Virus record (IMG/VR): IMGVR_UViG_3300047445_000186
Coordinates: 255,829-319,828 of that record
Direction: 5' to 3' (one strand)
From: a virus
Length of the DNA stretch: 64,000 nucleotides
The notes under the pieces are model-generated. The model searched no databases. It was not told the origin of the DNA and was given only the letters and a program-made list of their open reading frames with translations. This document shows positions 21,598 to 30,575 of this stretch, in pieces (within the stretch, counting starts at the first letter, position 1; each line of letters begins with the position of its first letter). A program made the position numbers and the translations under genes.

Positions 21598-24388
21598 CTC
21601 ATACATCAGCGCCGTTCAAGACTACGACTCAGATAAGATCCTTATCTGGGAGCGTCCGATTGAGGGCGGGGATCGAGTTCTGCGGATGATCGATCCACCA
21701 CGGTACTTCTACGTTCCAGACGAGAACGGGTCGTACACGGGGATCGATGGTGTGAAACTGAAGAAGCTCGTGTTCGACTCTGAAGACGAGATGAACGCGG
21801 CAATCAAGAGCAATTACAAACGATACGAGAGCGACGTGCGTCCTCTCGCTCGTGCTCTGATGGACGAGTATTACGGTCGGCCAACGCCGATCATTCACTT
21901 CGCGTTCCTCGACATTGAAGTCGATTACTCGTCGAAGCTCGGCTTCAGCTCACCAGAAAATCCGTACGCACCGATCAACGCAATCACGATCTATCAGTCG
22001 TGGACTCAGAAATATCTGACGTACGCGGTCCCTCCAAAGGGTTACAAGGACCAAGAGAACTTCCAAGCGAAGATCAAGGCGATGTGGGAAGAGCACAAGC
22101 TTGGCTTCGAGCCGAACGTGGTGCTCTGCAACAGCGAACGCGATCTGCTTCTGTACATGCTCGGCGATCTGGAAGATGCCGACATCATCAGCGGTTGGAA
22201 CTCCGAGTTCTTCGACTTGCCGTACATTGTGAAGCGCCTTGAGCGAGTCCTCGGCAAGAAGGCGCCTGCGCATCTGTGCTTCAAGGGTGCTGGTGCGCCT
22301 AGAGAACGGCAAGTGAATCGTTTCGGTTCGCCTGCGATCGTGTTCCAACTGAAGGGCCGCTCGCATCTGGACTACTTGGATCTGTTCAAGAAGTTCACGT
22401 TCGAAGGCCGGACCTCGTATTCCTTGGGGAACATTGCAGCAGAAGAACTTGACGTTCCGAAGCTGGATTACGACGGCACTCTCGAGCAGTTGTACAACAA
22501 CGACTTCGTTCACTTCGTCACGTACAACGCACGAGACGTTGAAGTGCTTGTGAAGCTCGACGTGAAGTACAAATTCATGCAGCTCGTGAATCAGATGGCG
22601 CATGAGAACACCGTGCCATTCGAAGCGATTCTCGGCACGGTGCGATACGTTGAGACTGGGATCATGAACCGTGCGCACCACGTGCATAATCTGATCGCCA
22701 CGAACAAGGTGAACGTCCAGAAGGACAATGAGAAGGTCGAAGGAGCGATCGTGATGACCCCACTCGCGGGTCTGTGGGAATGGTTGGCATCAGTGGACAT
22801 CACGTCACTGTACCCGTCCGTTATCCGCGCGCTGAACATGTCGATCGAAACGTTCATTGGTCAGTTCTACGACGAAGAGCGTGCATGGCGTGGTATCACG
22901 AACATGGACGACAACGTCTGGTCGCTCGCGAGTCGAGACGGCGATCTGGAAATGACTGGTGCCCAGTGGCACGCTCTGATCCGTCAGAAGAACTGGGCGC
23001 TCTCGGCGTTCGGCACTGTGTTCGATCAGTCGAAGCCAGGGATGGTCGCTGATACCCTCACGTTCTGGTTTGCTGAACGTAAGCGTCTCCAAGCAGAGAA
23101 GAAGAAGTACGGTAAGCTTGCAAAGGCCGAGACCGATCCAGTGAAGAAGCTCGAGTACGAGAAGCTCGAGGAACAGTACGACCTGTTGCAGCTCACGAAG
23201 AAGATTCAGTTGAACTCGACTTATGGTGCCTTGCTGAACGAAGCATTCCGCTTTGGCCGGCGAGAAATCGGTGCATCAGTTACGGGTACGGGCCGTCAGA
23301 TCACTCTGCACATGGCGCAGACTATCGGTGAGTTGATCACTGGCGCTCCAGTGAAGATGGAGAAGCGGTACGCTGCGACTAAGGCTGGAAAGCACGTCGC
23401 TGGTGAACTGATTTCGAGAGCGCGCCGCGATTCGAACTGGGCGTTCCTTGAGGAACTCTCAGAGAAGCCAGTGACGTTCCTTGACAAGAACGACGAAGAT
23501 GCTGAAGTGTCGGGTGCAGTGTACTGGACGCAAACGCCAGAGATCATTTACGGCGACACTGACTCGTGTTACTTCATGACGAACGGCACGGATTACGACT
23601 CGGCTGTAGAGCTCGCAGACGCGATCGCATCGGAAACGAATGCGTCGTTCCCAGAGTTCATGGCTCGCTCGTTCAATTGCACTGATGGTCGTGAAACACT
23701 GATCAAGGCAGCTCGTGAAGTCGTCGCTGAGCGTGGAGTGTTCTTGCTTGCAAAGAAGAAGTACACGTTGAAGGTCGTGAATCTCGAGGGTGCCGATCTG
23801 CGCGAGAAGCCGAAGCAGAAGTCGATGGGTTCTGAAATCAAGAAGGCCGACACACCGAAGCCGGTGCAGGAATTCTTGAAGAACATGATGAACCTTGTGC
23901 TTGACGGCAAGGAGTACGCAGAGCTTGAGACGTACGTGAACGCGCATCGTGGTTCTCTGATCCACAAGACGAATGACCTATTGGCTCTTGGTTCCGCGAA
24001 GCAGATCAACAACTTGGATGCGCTGTACGCCGAATGGCAGCGCACAGAGAAGATCGGTCGCGGTAAGTGCAAGCTTCCAGGTCACGTGCGAGCAGCGGTG
24101 AACTACAACGAGCTTATCCTCGCGTACGACGAAGGCGCAAAGAGTCTTCGAGCTGGTGACAAGGGCGTGATCTTCTATCTGCGGAAGAACCCGTACAACT
24201 TCAATTCGATCGCGTTCCCAGCAGATGCGATGCGTCTTCCTGAATGGTTCGTTGAGAACTTCCAGGTTGACATGAAGAAGACTGAAGAGAAGCTGATTGA
24301 CAACAAGATCGAGGGTATCTTTGATGCACTTGGTTTTGATCTCCCAACCCCGCAGACTGCGTTCTTGAACACGGTTTTCACGTTCTGA
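21584..24388 (+). CDS. 43: Family B DNA polymerase (gp43-like), 934 aa
   Basis: The 3'-5' exonuclease site FLDIEVD (Asp110, Glu112) is followed by the polymerase motifs: A, DITSLYPSV with Asp405; B, KKIQLNSTYGALLNEAF; C, YGDTDS with Asp658 and Asp660. KLK-type text near the end fits the thumb, and the extreme C-terminus TPQTAFLNTVFTF is a hydrophobic tail typical of clamp binding. It replicates phage DNA with the clamp encoded downstream. No intein or split is seen, although some T4-like relatives split this gene. All key residues are intact. Confidence 0.97.
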   Translation: MSAANSYISAVQDYDSDKILIWERPIEGGDRVLRMIDPPRYFYVPDENGSYTGIDGVKLKKLVFDSEDEMNAAIKSNYKRYESDVRPLARALMDEYYGRPTPIIHFAFLDIEVDYSSKLGFSSPENPYAPINAITIYQSWTQKYLTYAVPPKGYKDQENFQAKIKAMWEEHKLGFEPNVVLCNSERDLLLYMLGDLEDADIISGWNSEFFDLPYIVKRLERVLGKKAPAHLCFKGAGAPRERQVNRFGSPAIVFQLKGRSHLDYLDLFKKFTFEGRTSYSLGNIAAEELDVPKLDYDGTLEQLYNNDFVHFVTYNARDVEVLVKLDVKYKFMQLVNQMAHENTVPFEAILGTVRYVETGIMNRAHHVHNLIATNKVNVQKDNEKVEGAIVMTPLAGLWEWLASVDITSLYPSVIRALNMSIETFIGQFYDEERAWRGITNMDDNVWSLASRDGDLEMTGAQWHALIRQKNWALSAFGTVFDQSKPGMVADTLTFWFAERKRLQAEKKKYGKLAKAETDPVKKLEYEKLEEQYDLLQLTKKIQLNSTYGALLNEAFRFGRREIGASVTGTGRQITLHMAQTIGELITGAPVKMEKRYAATKAGKHVAGELISRARRDSNWAFLEELSEKPVTFLDKNDEDAEVSGAVYWTQTPEIIYGDTDSCYFMTNGTDYDSAVELADAIASETNASFPEFMARSFNCTDGRETLIKAAREVVAERGVFLLAKKKYTLKVVNLEGADLREKPKQKSMGSEIKKADTPKPVQEFLKNMMNLVLDGKEYAELETYVNAHRGSLIHKTNDLLALGSAKQINNLDALYAEWQRTEKIGRGKCKLPGHVRAAVNYNELILAYDEGAKSLRAGDKGVIFYLRKNPYNFNSIAFPADAMRLPEWFVENFQVDMKKTEEKLIDNKIEGIFDALGFDLPTPQTAFLNTVFTF

Positions 24389-24401
24389 TCTGCACAATTT
24401 T

Positions 24402-24411
24402 CGTTACAATT
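24402..24411 (+). promoter_or_regulatory. Early promoter motif CGTTACAATT, leaderless
   Basis: TACAAT (24405-24410) is 6 nt before ATG 24417, so the predicted transcript begins at the ATG. No Shine-Dalgarno sequence is present. Confidence 0.6.
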
Positions 24412-24416
24412 AGACT

Positions 24417-24713
24417 ATGAAATTTATTGCCACTTTGTCTGACGGGACAACTCACGAGGTTGAGTTCGTGAATGAGCCCGGAATCACGTTCGAGTCGGTC
24501 GAAATCGTGACTCCAAACGGAATTGGGTACATCGCAGGTGCCCAGACATGGAACAAGCTCCAATCGCTCGTGCCTCTCGACGCGCTGATCAACGGACTGC
24601 CATTCACCTTGGCTACCGCTGCTGGCGAGACGAAGCACTTCCTGTTGGAAGACTGCTATGTTCTCGCTGACAAGCTCACGGTGTACGTGCGGTTCGGTAA
24701 GCAGGTGTTCTGA
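24417..24713 (+). CDS. Hypothetical protein, 98 aa
   Basis: The protein begins MKFIATLSDGTTHEVEFVNE and looks like a compact beta-barrel with no known motif. It lies between polymerase and clamp genes and its stop overlaps the clamp start by one nt. Its own promoter predicts a leaderless mRNA. Confidence 0.7.
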   Translation: MKFIATLSDGTTHEVEFVNEPGITFESVEIVTPNGIGYIAGAQTWNKLQSLVPLDALINGLPFTLATAAGETKHFLLEDCYVLADKLTVYVRFGKQVF

Positions 24714-25441
24714 TGCGACTCACAGGAACTGATGTTCAAAAGCTGCGATCGGCTATGCAGGCCTGCCGTCTGGCTGACATCGATCTTGCTGTGATCTCCG
24801 AAGGGAAGATCCGCGGTCTGAGCGAAAGCAAGAACGCCGCGATCTTCTCCGAGCTTGAGCTCTCAATCGACGCAGATATCAAGATGGGCATCACCCGTCT
24901 GTCTGAGTTCGAGAAGCGGCTCTCGCTGTTCGGCGATGACATCCTGATCGAAGGCGAGCTGAACGCCGACAAGAAGGTCAAGAAGCTCACGATCAAGGGC
25001 AAGGCCGGCAAGATCGAATTCCGCTGCACCGACATCGCGCTGCTGGAACGCAAGTACCCGAAGACGCACAACGAAGAAGTCGGCACGGTCATTACGATCT
25101 CGAAGCCTGAAGTCTCGTTGATCTCAAAGGGTGTGAAGACTCTGGGTGCAGAGCAAGTCACGCTCCAAGTGAAGCGCGATGGACACGTGCACGTTGAAGG
25201 TATTGACAGCTCGAACGATCGGTTCGAGACTGAACTGGAAACGGCTGCTGAGTTCGTCGATGAGGATCCGCTACCGTCTGTGAACTCGTACGCGAGCACG
25301 ACTTCAGGCGTGTTCCTGAAGGTCCTTGATCACTCTGTTCGCGATGCAGACAGTGTGCAACTCATGATGATGAAGTCGGGTAACCTTGGCATGAAAGCCT
25401 ATGGTCACGATCTTCTGATCATTCCACGAATCGAAATTTAA
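24713..25441 (+). CDS. 45: Candidate sliding clamp (gp45-like), 242 aa
   Basis: Length (T4 gp45 has 228 residues), position next to the polymerase and a repeated beta-alpha pattern fit a gp45-type clamp. It begins MRLTGTDVQKLRSAMQA and closes with SVQLMMMKSGNLGMKAYGHD and LLIIPRIEI, comparable with the end of T4 gp45. The clamp encircles DNA as a trimer, tethers the polymerase and, in T4, activates late transcription. The sequence is divergent, so this call rests on layout and general resemblance. Confidence 0.65.
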   Translation: MRLTGTDVQKLRSAMQACRLADIDLAVISEGKIRGLSESKNAAIFSELELSIDADIKMGITRLSEFEKRLSLFGDDILIEGELNADKKVKKLTIKGKAGKIEFRCTDIALLERKYPKTHNEEVGTVITISKPEVSLISKGVKTLGAEQVTLQVKRDGHVHVEGIDSSNDRFETELETAAEFVDEDPLPSVNSYASTTSGVFLKVLDHSVRDADSVQLMMMKSGNLGMKAYGHDLLIIPRIEI

Positions 25442-25452
25442 GAGGTACACAA

Positions 25453-25815
25453 ATGGATGATATTGAAAAGGGCCGCGTCTCGTACGTGCAAGAGCTGGAA
25501 GTGAAGATGAAGCACCTCCAAGCAGAACACGATCGATTCAAGCGGATCGCCGACAAGTGGGAACCGCGTCTGACCGTCGTGATCGATCCGAAGACGCAGA
25601 AGACCACGTTCGGTCTGGCGTTCGGCGGGAAGAAGATGCAAGCGACTGTCGGCTCTGACTTCCTTGCGCAGATGGACGCCACCGGTATCACCACGCAACT
25701 CGCTGACACGTTCTACGAGAACCTGGTCTCTGAACATCTGAAGACGATCATTCGCCCAGAAGTCGAGCGCGTTCAGAAGGGTGCGATCTCGGTTGAAGGT
25801 GCAGGCAAATGGTGA
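25453..25815 (+). CDS. Hypothetical protein, 120 aa
   Basis: The first 35 residues (MDDIEKGRVSYVQELEVKMK onward) are likely coiled coil; the rest alternates beta and helix. It follows the clamp gene after 11 nt with AGAGGTACACAAATG and overlaps the next gene by 7 nt. Clamp-loader components might be expected here, but I see no AAA+ motifs. Confidence 0.7.
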   Translation: MDDIEKGRVSYVQELEVKMKHLQAEHDRFKRIADKWEPRLTVVIDPKTQKTTFGLAFGGKKMQATVGSDFLAQMDATGITTQLADTFYENLVSEHLKTIIRPEVERVQKGAISVEGAGKW

Positions 25816-26165
25816 AATGGCTGAAGAGCCTTTTCGGCTCTAAGCCCGCTGAGGTCGAGGTCTTTGCTGAGCGACACAAGTTCGTCGAAGAGCAACAGGC
25901 CTTGAGCACACCGTGGGCGATGTTCGAGGTCACTGGCTTCGAAGATGACGGGCGTGTAAAGGTTGAATTCAATTGGAACAAGCCGTTCATCAATGTGATG
26001 GACCAGCTCGGCTTCACGGCCGAGACTGAAGAAGACACGGTTCAACTGTTCTTCTACGCCAGCCAAATGAAGCCGACGTCGCTAGAGCTCGCCGGTGGTG
26101 ACGAAACTGTTCAGTCAGAAGATCTACCACAGCTCAGCGCGAACACAAACCGGATGGTGTCCTGA
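25809..26165 (+). CDS. Hypothetical protein, 118 aa
   Basis: It begins MVKWLKSLFGSKPAEVEVF, where the first 10 residues form an amphipathic helix. It contains a central acidic region. No recognised domain. It sits between replication genes and overlaps the preceding gene by 7 nt. Confidence 0.7.
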   Translation: MVKWLKSLFGSKPAEVEVFAERHKFVEEQQALSTPWAMFEVTGFEDDGRVKVEFNWNKPFINVMDQLGFTAETEEDTVQLFFYASQMKPTSLELAGGDETVQSEDLPQLSANTNRMVS

Positions 26166-26176
26166 GGACCTGACCT

Positions 26177-27220
26177 ATGAAACAGAAGCGACTCGTCGTA
26201 GACATTGGAAATCTTTTCTGGAGGTCCGTCTCTGCTCAGCAGAAATACGGTCCAGCAGACGCAAGTGACAGCGCAGGTCTCGGCCTGCACATGAGCCTGA
26301 TGTCGCTCCGCAAGCACTACAACAACATCAAGCCGCAGAAGATTGCGGTCGTGTTCGAAGGTAAGGCGAACTGGCGTAAAGAGTACACGAAGTCCGAGGA
26401 ATGTTACTCGAAGCGTCTGTACAAAGGCAATCGAGTTGCTGACCCGAAGATGGCTGTTCTGTTCGACGTGATCAAGTCGTTCGAAGACCTGGCCAGGAAT
26501 CACACGAGCCTGACGACTCTGTCGCATCCAAAGCTCGAAGGCGATGACCTGATCAGTGGGTACGCTCGGCACTTTGCCGCTCAAGGCGATGAAGTCGTGA
26601 TCCTCTCGGGTGACAAGGACTTCGTGCAGGATCTTGACGATCCATTGATCACACTCCTGAACCCTGACACTGGCAAGCCACGCACTCTGACTGACGTCTG
26701 TGGTGTCGATGATGCAGGGTACTTCATGTTCGAGAAGGCATTCCGCGGCGACGGTGGTGACAACGTTCTGCCAGCATTCCCTCGCGTTCGAAAGACTCGA
26801 CTGCACAAGGCGTACGGTGTGAAGGACGGCAAGGTTGACGCAGCTCTGGCTGATGCGTTCGAACTGAGCAATCTGTTCGGCAGCACTTGGGACTTCCTTG
26901 ACCCTGACACTGGTGACAAGCGAGTGATGTCGGTCGAGAAGATGTTCGAAGAGAACAATCTTCTGATGAACCTTCGCATGCAGCCTGATTACGTTCGTGA
27001 TCTGATCACGGAAACGATCACGCATGAGAGTGAGAATCACGGGCAGTTCAACTTCTTCAAGTTCAATGCTTTCCTCGGGAAGTACAAGCTGGTTGAGATT
27101 GCTGAACGCGCATCTGACTTCGTTGGTCTGTTCAGTGGTAAGGGGTTCGCAGCTCATGACCCAACTGTTCAGGTAGCAGCACAAAAGCCTGTACGTTCGC
27201 TCGGCGGACTGCAGTTCTGA
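26177..27220 (+). CDS. rnh: RNase H / FEN-type 5'-3' nuclease, 347 aa
   Basis: LVVDIGNLFWRSV with Asp9, KLEGDDLISGYARHF, and VVILSGDKDFVQDL are the metal-site motifs of the FEN/T4 RNase H family. GDGGDNVLPAFPRVR fits the helix-hairpin-helix region. T4 RNase H removes RNA primers from Okazaki fragments. The length is a little above T4 RNase H (305 aa). It belongs to the replication block. Confidence 0.88.
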   Translation: MKQKRLVVDIGNLFWRSVSAQQKYGPADASDSAGLGLHMSLMSLRKHYNNIKPQKIAVVFEGKANWRKEYTKSEECYSKRLYKGNRVADPKMAVLFDVIKSFEDLARNHTSLTTLSHPKLEGDDLISGYARHFAAQGDEVVILSGDKDFVQDLDDPLITLLNPDTGKPRTLTDVCGVDDAGYFMFEKAFRGDGGDNVLPAFPRVRKTRLHKAYGVKDGKVDAALADAFELSNLFGSTWDFLDPDTGDKRVMSVEKMFEENNLLMNLRMQPDYVRDLITETITHESENHGQFNFFKFNAFLGKYKLVEIAERASDFVGLFSGKGFAAHDPTVQVAAQKPVRSLGGLQF

Positions 27221-27222
27221 TC

Positions 27223-27483
27223 ATGGAAATCCTAATCGAATCTCTTGGTTGGTTGGGATCTCTATTCCTTGCGATCTGTGGCTTCCCACAAGCGTGGATG
27301 TCATTCAAGCAAGGACACTCGGACGGAGTGAGTAATGGTCTGCTGTTCTTCTGGGGCGGCGGAGAATTGCTCACTCTGTTCTACGTGCTATCCCTCGGGA
27401 ACGCACCACTGATCATGAACTACGTTTGCAACATGGTCTCCATGAGTGTGATTATCTGGTACAAGTTTAGGCCGAGAAAATGA
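27223..27483 (+). CDS. SemiSWEET/PQ-loop family membrane protein, 86 aa
   Basis: Three hydrophobic segments are seen, with GWLGSLFLAICGFPQAWMSF in the first, carrying the PQ-loop (FPQAW) and GxxG-type packing. GVSNGLLFFWGGGELLTLF fits the second and third. SemiSWEETs are 3-helix sugar transporters that act as dimers; PQ-loop proteins also occur in some phages with unknown role. A membrane function such as altering host transport is inference. It overlaps the next gene by 4 nt. Confidence 0.75.
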   Translation: MEILIESLGWLGSLFLAICGFPQAWMSFKQGHSDGVSNGLLFFWGGGELLTLFYVLSLGNAPLIMNYVCNMVSMSVIIWYKFRPRK

Positions 27484-27857
27484 TTGCAGTTGGCGATAAA
27501 GTAATTGCGAAGATCGACATCACGCAAGGTGCTGATGAAGACGGGCCTGCCCAAGTGTTCGCCACGAAGGGCACGCCTCTCGTGGTCAGGCGAATCGGTC
27601 AGCAGTGTCTGCACGTATCGCACGAGGACATTACTGATCAGTCGTTCAGGGTGTTCGACGGCGAAGTGATTGATTTTCTGCCTGATGGGAAACTTACATA
27701 CGCAGTCACGGTCCAGAAGTGGGAACGAGTTGCGAAGATCATTCGCGAATTCAAGAAGAAGAAACACGTTGGATACTTCCTGGACGTGGAAGAGCTGCCA
27801 TCATCGGTGTCTCCTGAGTTCGCTTATTACCGGGTCTGGGTGTACAAGGAAGCGTAA
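27480..27857 (+). CDS. Hypothetical protein, 125 aa
   Basis: The beta-rich N-terminal 70 residues (MIAVGDKVIAKIDITQGADE) look like a small SH3/KOW-like barrel, followed by a basic helix (VAKIIREFKKKKHVGYF). No family assignment. It is coupled to the PQ-loop gene by ATGA, and its TAA stop overlaps a late promoter core. Confidence 0.65.
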   Translation: MIAVGDKVIAKIDITQGADEDGPAQVFATKGTPLVVRRIGQQCLHVSHEDITDQSFRVFDGEVIDFLPDGKLTYAVTVQKWERVAKIIREFKKKKHVGYFLDVEELPSSVSPEFAYYRVWVYKEA

Positions 27858-27860
27858 ATA
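27855..27860 (+). promoter_or_regulatory. Late promoter core (TAAATA) overlapping a stop codon
   Basis: CGTAAATACA contains the preceding stop. CAATC (27861-27865) and GATTG (27877-27881) form a hairpin with extra TT/AA pairs at the predicted transcript start, ending 2 nt before ATG 27884. Confidence 0.7.
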
Positions 27861-27883
27861 CAATCTTGAACTGAAGGATTGTT

Positions 27884-28768
27884 ATGCGTCTCGACGAACT
27901 CGCCGGTGTAAAGAAATTCCAGCGACTACAGTGGCATCAAATCACGCGTCTGCTTGATCGGAAATTCGGCATCAAATACATTGGTGGCGGAAAGTACGGT
28001 CAGGTTTTCACGCACCCGGGCTGGGACTACGTCGTGAAGATCATGGAGCGCGAGGACCCGAACTATCTGGAGTTCGTTGACTTCGCGCTGAAGCATCCAG
28101 ACAAGCATTATCCGAAGATCATCAAGAAGCCTTTCATGATGCACGCTTTTCACAAGCGTGAACGCAGCCAGAAGTACCAACGTCTGACTGTCCTGAAGAT
28201 CGAGAAGCTTCTCCCGATCGAGAAGAACAAGCTTGACTTCATTGTTCAGAACCTGGATCAATACGCCAGCATCGTCACTCGGTACAAGAACAACGAGTAC
28301 AAGCACGAGAAGAACCAAGAGGCGTACACGCAAAAGCATCCACACCACACGAAGGTCTTGCCTGACGGCACAAGTGAACAGAACCTGTCGTACAAGGACA
28401 TCTTCGATCGGTACCCATGGTTCGAGGATCTGTGCTGGGCATTCCGCCGGATCATGGACAACTCGGAGTACGGGTCGGCCGATATCCATGGTGGGAACTT
28501 CATGGAGCGGAAAGACGGCACCGTCGTGATCATCGATCCGCTGTGGGAAGGATACAACTTCGAAGCTGCTGCATGGCAGGCCGAGATGGCTGAACGCGGC
28601 GACTACTGGGGCGACTACGAAGAGCACATCCCAATGGTCAGCGGCCCCGGGTATGACAGTGCACGCAAGCGTGAAGAACAAGAAGCGCTCGAGAAGAAGG
28701 AAGCCGAAAAGGCGGCCAGGATTGCTGGCGTGTTCGCGCACAATTTCGACGACGATATTCCGTTCTGA
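27884..28768 (+). CDS. Protein kinase-like protein with capsid-type leader, 294 aa
   Basis: After the leader MRLDELAGVKKFQ the protein shows a glycine loop YIGGGKYGQVF (residues 32-42), Lys52 in YVVKIM, catalytic loop ADIHGGNF with Asp200 and Asn205, and IIDP with Asp218. This is the order of the kinase fold; phage-encoded kinases such as T7 gp0.7 phosphorylate host proteins. The last 45 residues are Glu/Lys-rich coiled coil. The leader matches those of the cassette at 9387-12851 and expression is late, so packaging and injection are plausible. Confidence 0.7.
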   Translation: MRLDELAGVKKFQRLQWHQITRLLDRKFGIKYIGGGKYGQVFTHPGWDYVVKIMEREDPNYLEFVDFALKHPDKHYPKIIKKPFMMHAFHKRERSQKYQRLTVLKIEKLLPIEKNKLDFIVQNLDQYASIVTRYKNNEYKHEKNQEAYTQKHPHHTKVLPDGTSEQNLSYKDIFDRYPWFEDLCWAFRRIMDNSEYGSADIHGGNFMERKDGTVVIIDPLWEGYNFEAAAWQAEMAERGDYWGDYEEHIPMVSGPGYDSARKREEQEALEKKEAEKAARIAGVFAHNFDDDIPF

Positions 28769-28782
28769 CCGGCCGGAACTGC

Positions 28783-28788
28783 TAAATA
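28783..28788 (+). promoter_or_regulatory. Late promoter core (TAAATA) with hairpin
   Basis: GCTAAATACT is followed by CGCAC/GTGCG arms (28796-28800, 28805-28809) at the predicted 5' end of the transcript for the gene at 28890. Confidence 0.65.
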
Positions 28789-28889
28789 CTTTGCACGCAC
28801 CTCTGTGCGTTCTAAAGGGTTCGGAGAAGCATTCAGCTTATCCGGTAAATCGTTGAACGATTACCCACATGCCTAGTAAGGAGATTCAC

Positions 28890-29318
28890 ATGGCAGCAGC
28901 AAAGATTGAAAAGCGCGGTACCGACCTCAAGCACGTGTTCCTGATTGACTGGAACGACGATGGTATCTTGAAGGAAATCGCCGTTGTAAACGAACAGGCA
29001 GATGGCACTCTCTTCGGTATCGAAGTTGACCGACTCCATCCAATCGACAAAGCCCGCCTGAAGAAGGTCATCACATCCGTTCACGCTGACAAGTACGCCC
29101 TCTGGGAACTTCTGTCGCAAGGTCGTCTGAACAACGGCATGAACGCTCTGGACTTCTTCCACGCGAACTATGTCAAGGTCAAGCGTCCAAAGGGTGCGAT
29201 GATCGGTGGTGGTCTTGCTTCGATCGAGGTTGATCTCGACGACGGCCGCATGATTGGCTCCAGCTTCTCGAACCCACTGGGTGCGACGGTAGCTAGCGAA
29301 GTGCCAGCAATGCGCTAA
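28890..29318 (+). CDS. Late hypothetical protein, 142 aa
   Basis: TAAGGAGATTCACATGGC fixes the start at 28890 rather than an in-frame ATG at 28869. The protein begins MAAAKIEKRGTDLKHVFLID and is rich in beta strands with a Gly-rich end (GAMIGGGLAS). It is a single gene between a late promoter and a strong terminator, typical of abundant virion proteins such as a head decoration protein. No family was recognised. Confidence 0.75.
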   Translation: MAAAKIEKRGTDLKHVFLIDWNDDGILKEIAVVNEQADGTLFGIEVDRLHPIDKARLKKVITSVHADKYALWELLSQGRLNNGMNALDFFHANYVKVKRPKGAMIGGGLASIEVDLDDGRMIGSSFSNPLGATVASEVPAMR

Positions 29319-29341
29319 CCTGATCCCGAAATCAGGCTAAG

Positions 29342-29371
29342 AAGGGGTCGCTATGCGACCCCTTTGTGTTT
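29342..29371 (+). terminator. Strong hairpin terminator
   Basis: AAGGGGTCGC and GCGACCCCTT form a 10-bp stem with a TAT loop, followed by TTGTGTTTT. Confidence 0.8.
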
Positions 29372-29426
29372 TAGAATCACAGTTCTAACAAACTTAGGAG
29401 ATGCCAGGCAATACACATCGGCTCGT

Positions 29427-29432
29427 ATAATG
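29427..29432 (+). promoter_or_regulatory. Possible -10 element TATAAT
   Basis: CTCGTATAATGAG lies about 55 nt before the transglycosylase start. A matching -35 is not obvious at the usual distance. Confidence 0.35.
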
Positions 29433-29487
29433 AGTCACCACCTGAAACTACGGTGAGCAATCACCCAACTCTAAAGGAGTGCACCAC

Positions 29488-30126
29488 ATGTACAAGACCC
29501 TTGCGGCGCTCGGCGTCGTTCTAGCTCTTGTTTCCTCAGCCGCCTATCAAATGGTCGGCCTTCTCCCTGAGCCAAAGGCCAATACGGTCCTGGCTGAGAA
29601 GTCATCTGTTATCCTCGGTGGTCAGGCCGCCGTTCTAGTCCCCGACAATCTGTCGACGAGTCAGTACCAAGTGCTGAACACGGCGTACCAGATTGCAAAA
29701 GCGGATGGACACAAAAACCCTGAACTTGTTCAGGGGATTCTGCTCCAAGAATCCAAAGCCGGTGCGATGAACTCGTACAAGGTCGCCGGGAATAAAGGCG
29801 ACGAATACTACGGCCTCGGCCAGATCAAGCTTGCGGCCACACGCGACGTGATGGCGACCTTCCCCGCTCTGTGGGCGAAATACAAGTTCCAAACGAAAAC
29901 CGACGACGAGCTGAAAGCGAATCTGATCTTGAACCAGACGTTCAACATCGAGATCACGTCGAAGTACCTTAAGATGTTACAGGAGCGATACGGTCTTTCC
30001 GGCCGGCAACTCGTGAATGCTTATAATCGTGGTCCAGGCGGCGTGAAGAACGTGGACTCCTCGTTCCATTACGCCATTGGTGTCGAAAAGAACATCGCGA
30101 ACATGCGAAAGAAGAAGGACAGTTAA
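29488..30126 (+). CDS. Lytic transglycosylase (SLT fold) with signal anchor, 212 aa
   Basis: AAAGGAG lies 8 nt before ATG 29488. Residues 5-25 (LAALGVVLALVSSAAYQMVG) form a signal or signal-anchor segment. GILLQESKAGAMNSY contains the catalytic Glu, followed by YYGLGQIKLAAT and a final AYNRGPGGV, the usual order in SLT transglycosylases, which cleave the glycan strand of peptidoglycan. A signal-anchor endolysin is one option. The next gene overlaps its stop by 1 nt. Confidence 0.85.
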   Translation: MYKTLAALGVVLALVSSAAYQMVGLLPEPKANTVLAEKSSVILGGQAAVLVPDNLSTSQYQVLNTAYQIAKADGHKNPELVQGILLQESKAGAMNSYKVAGNKGDEYYGLGQIKLAATRDVMATFPALWAKYKFQTKTDDELKANLILNQTFNIEITSKYLKMLQERYGLSGRQLVNAYNRGPGGVKNVDSSFHYAIGVEKNIANMRKKKDS

Positions 30127-30560
30127 TGCCAGCAAAACTGAGACCGAGGTTGATCATGCAGGACTCGTGCTGCGTTTGCGGCAGCGAGAACATCGAGACG
30201 GTCGTGAGCGATCGCTCGTCATGGGGAAAGGTTCGCCTCGGTTGCCAGCACACTCGGTGCAACGACTGCGGCTTTGAAGCTACGAGCGGCGAGCAGAGCG
30301 CGTACAACGATAAGTGCGAGGTCGTTGAGATCTGCGGACCGTTCAAGCCGATCGAGATCGGCACCGTGCACAACGCGAACGCGTACTTCGATTGGAGCTG
30401 GTTAGGATGCGGCTTCGGCCAGCTCTCGTTCAGCAAGGACAAGGAAACTGGCGAGCTAACATGCATGAACGAGTGCATGGGTCGCGAGGCGGTCCGGAAG
30501 CTGCTGCACGCGTTCGCTGATCACTTGGCAGACAACGTTCGTCTTCTCGACGAGCGGTGA
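30126..30560 (+). CDS. Zinc-ribbon protein, 144 aa
   Basis: CCVCGSENIE and RCNDCGFEATSG give two CxxC pairs, a classic zinc ribbon in the first 55 residues. The C-terminal part contains two more cysteines (LTCMNECMG). Zinc-ribbon proteins of this size are common in phages with unknown targets. The gene overlaps the transglycosylase stop. Confidence 0.7.
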   Translation: MPAKLRPRLIMQDSCCVCGSENIETVVSDRSSWGKVRLGCQHTRCNDCGFEATSGEQSAYNDKCEVVEICGPFKPIEIGTVHNANAYFDWSWLGCGFGQLSFSKDKETGELTCMNECMGREAVRKLLHAFADHLADNVRLLDER

Positions 30561-30575
30561 ATATAGAGGCATTAG

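Noticed and set aside
25453-26165. Clamp-loader subunits (gp44/gp62) after the clamp gene
   Set aside because: Neither protein has Walker motifs or the expected size, so clamp loader genes must lie elsewhere.
26111-27184. A 357-codon minus-strand frame opposite the RNase H-like gene
   Set aside because: The sense strand carries clear nuclease motifs in an operon with coupled neighbours; the antisense frame has no recognisable features.
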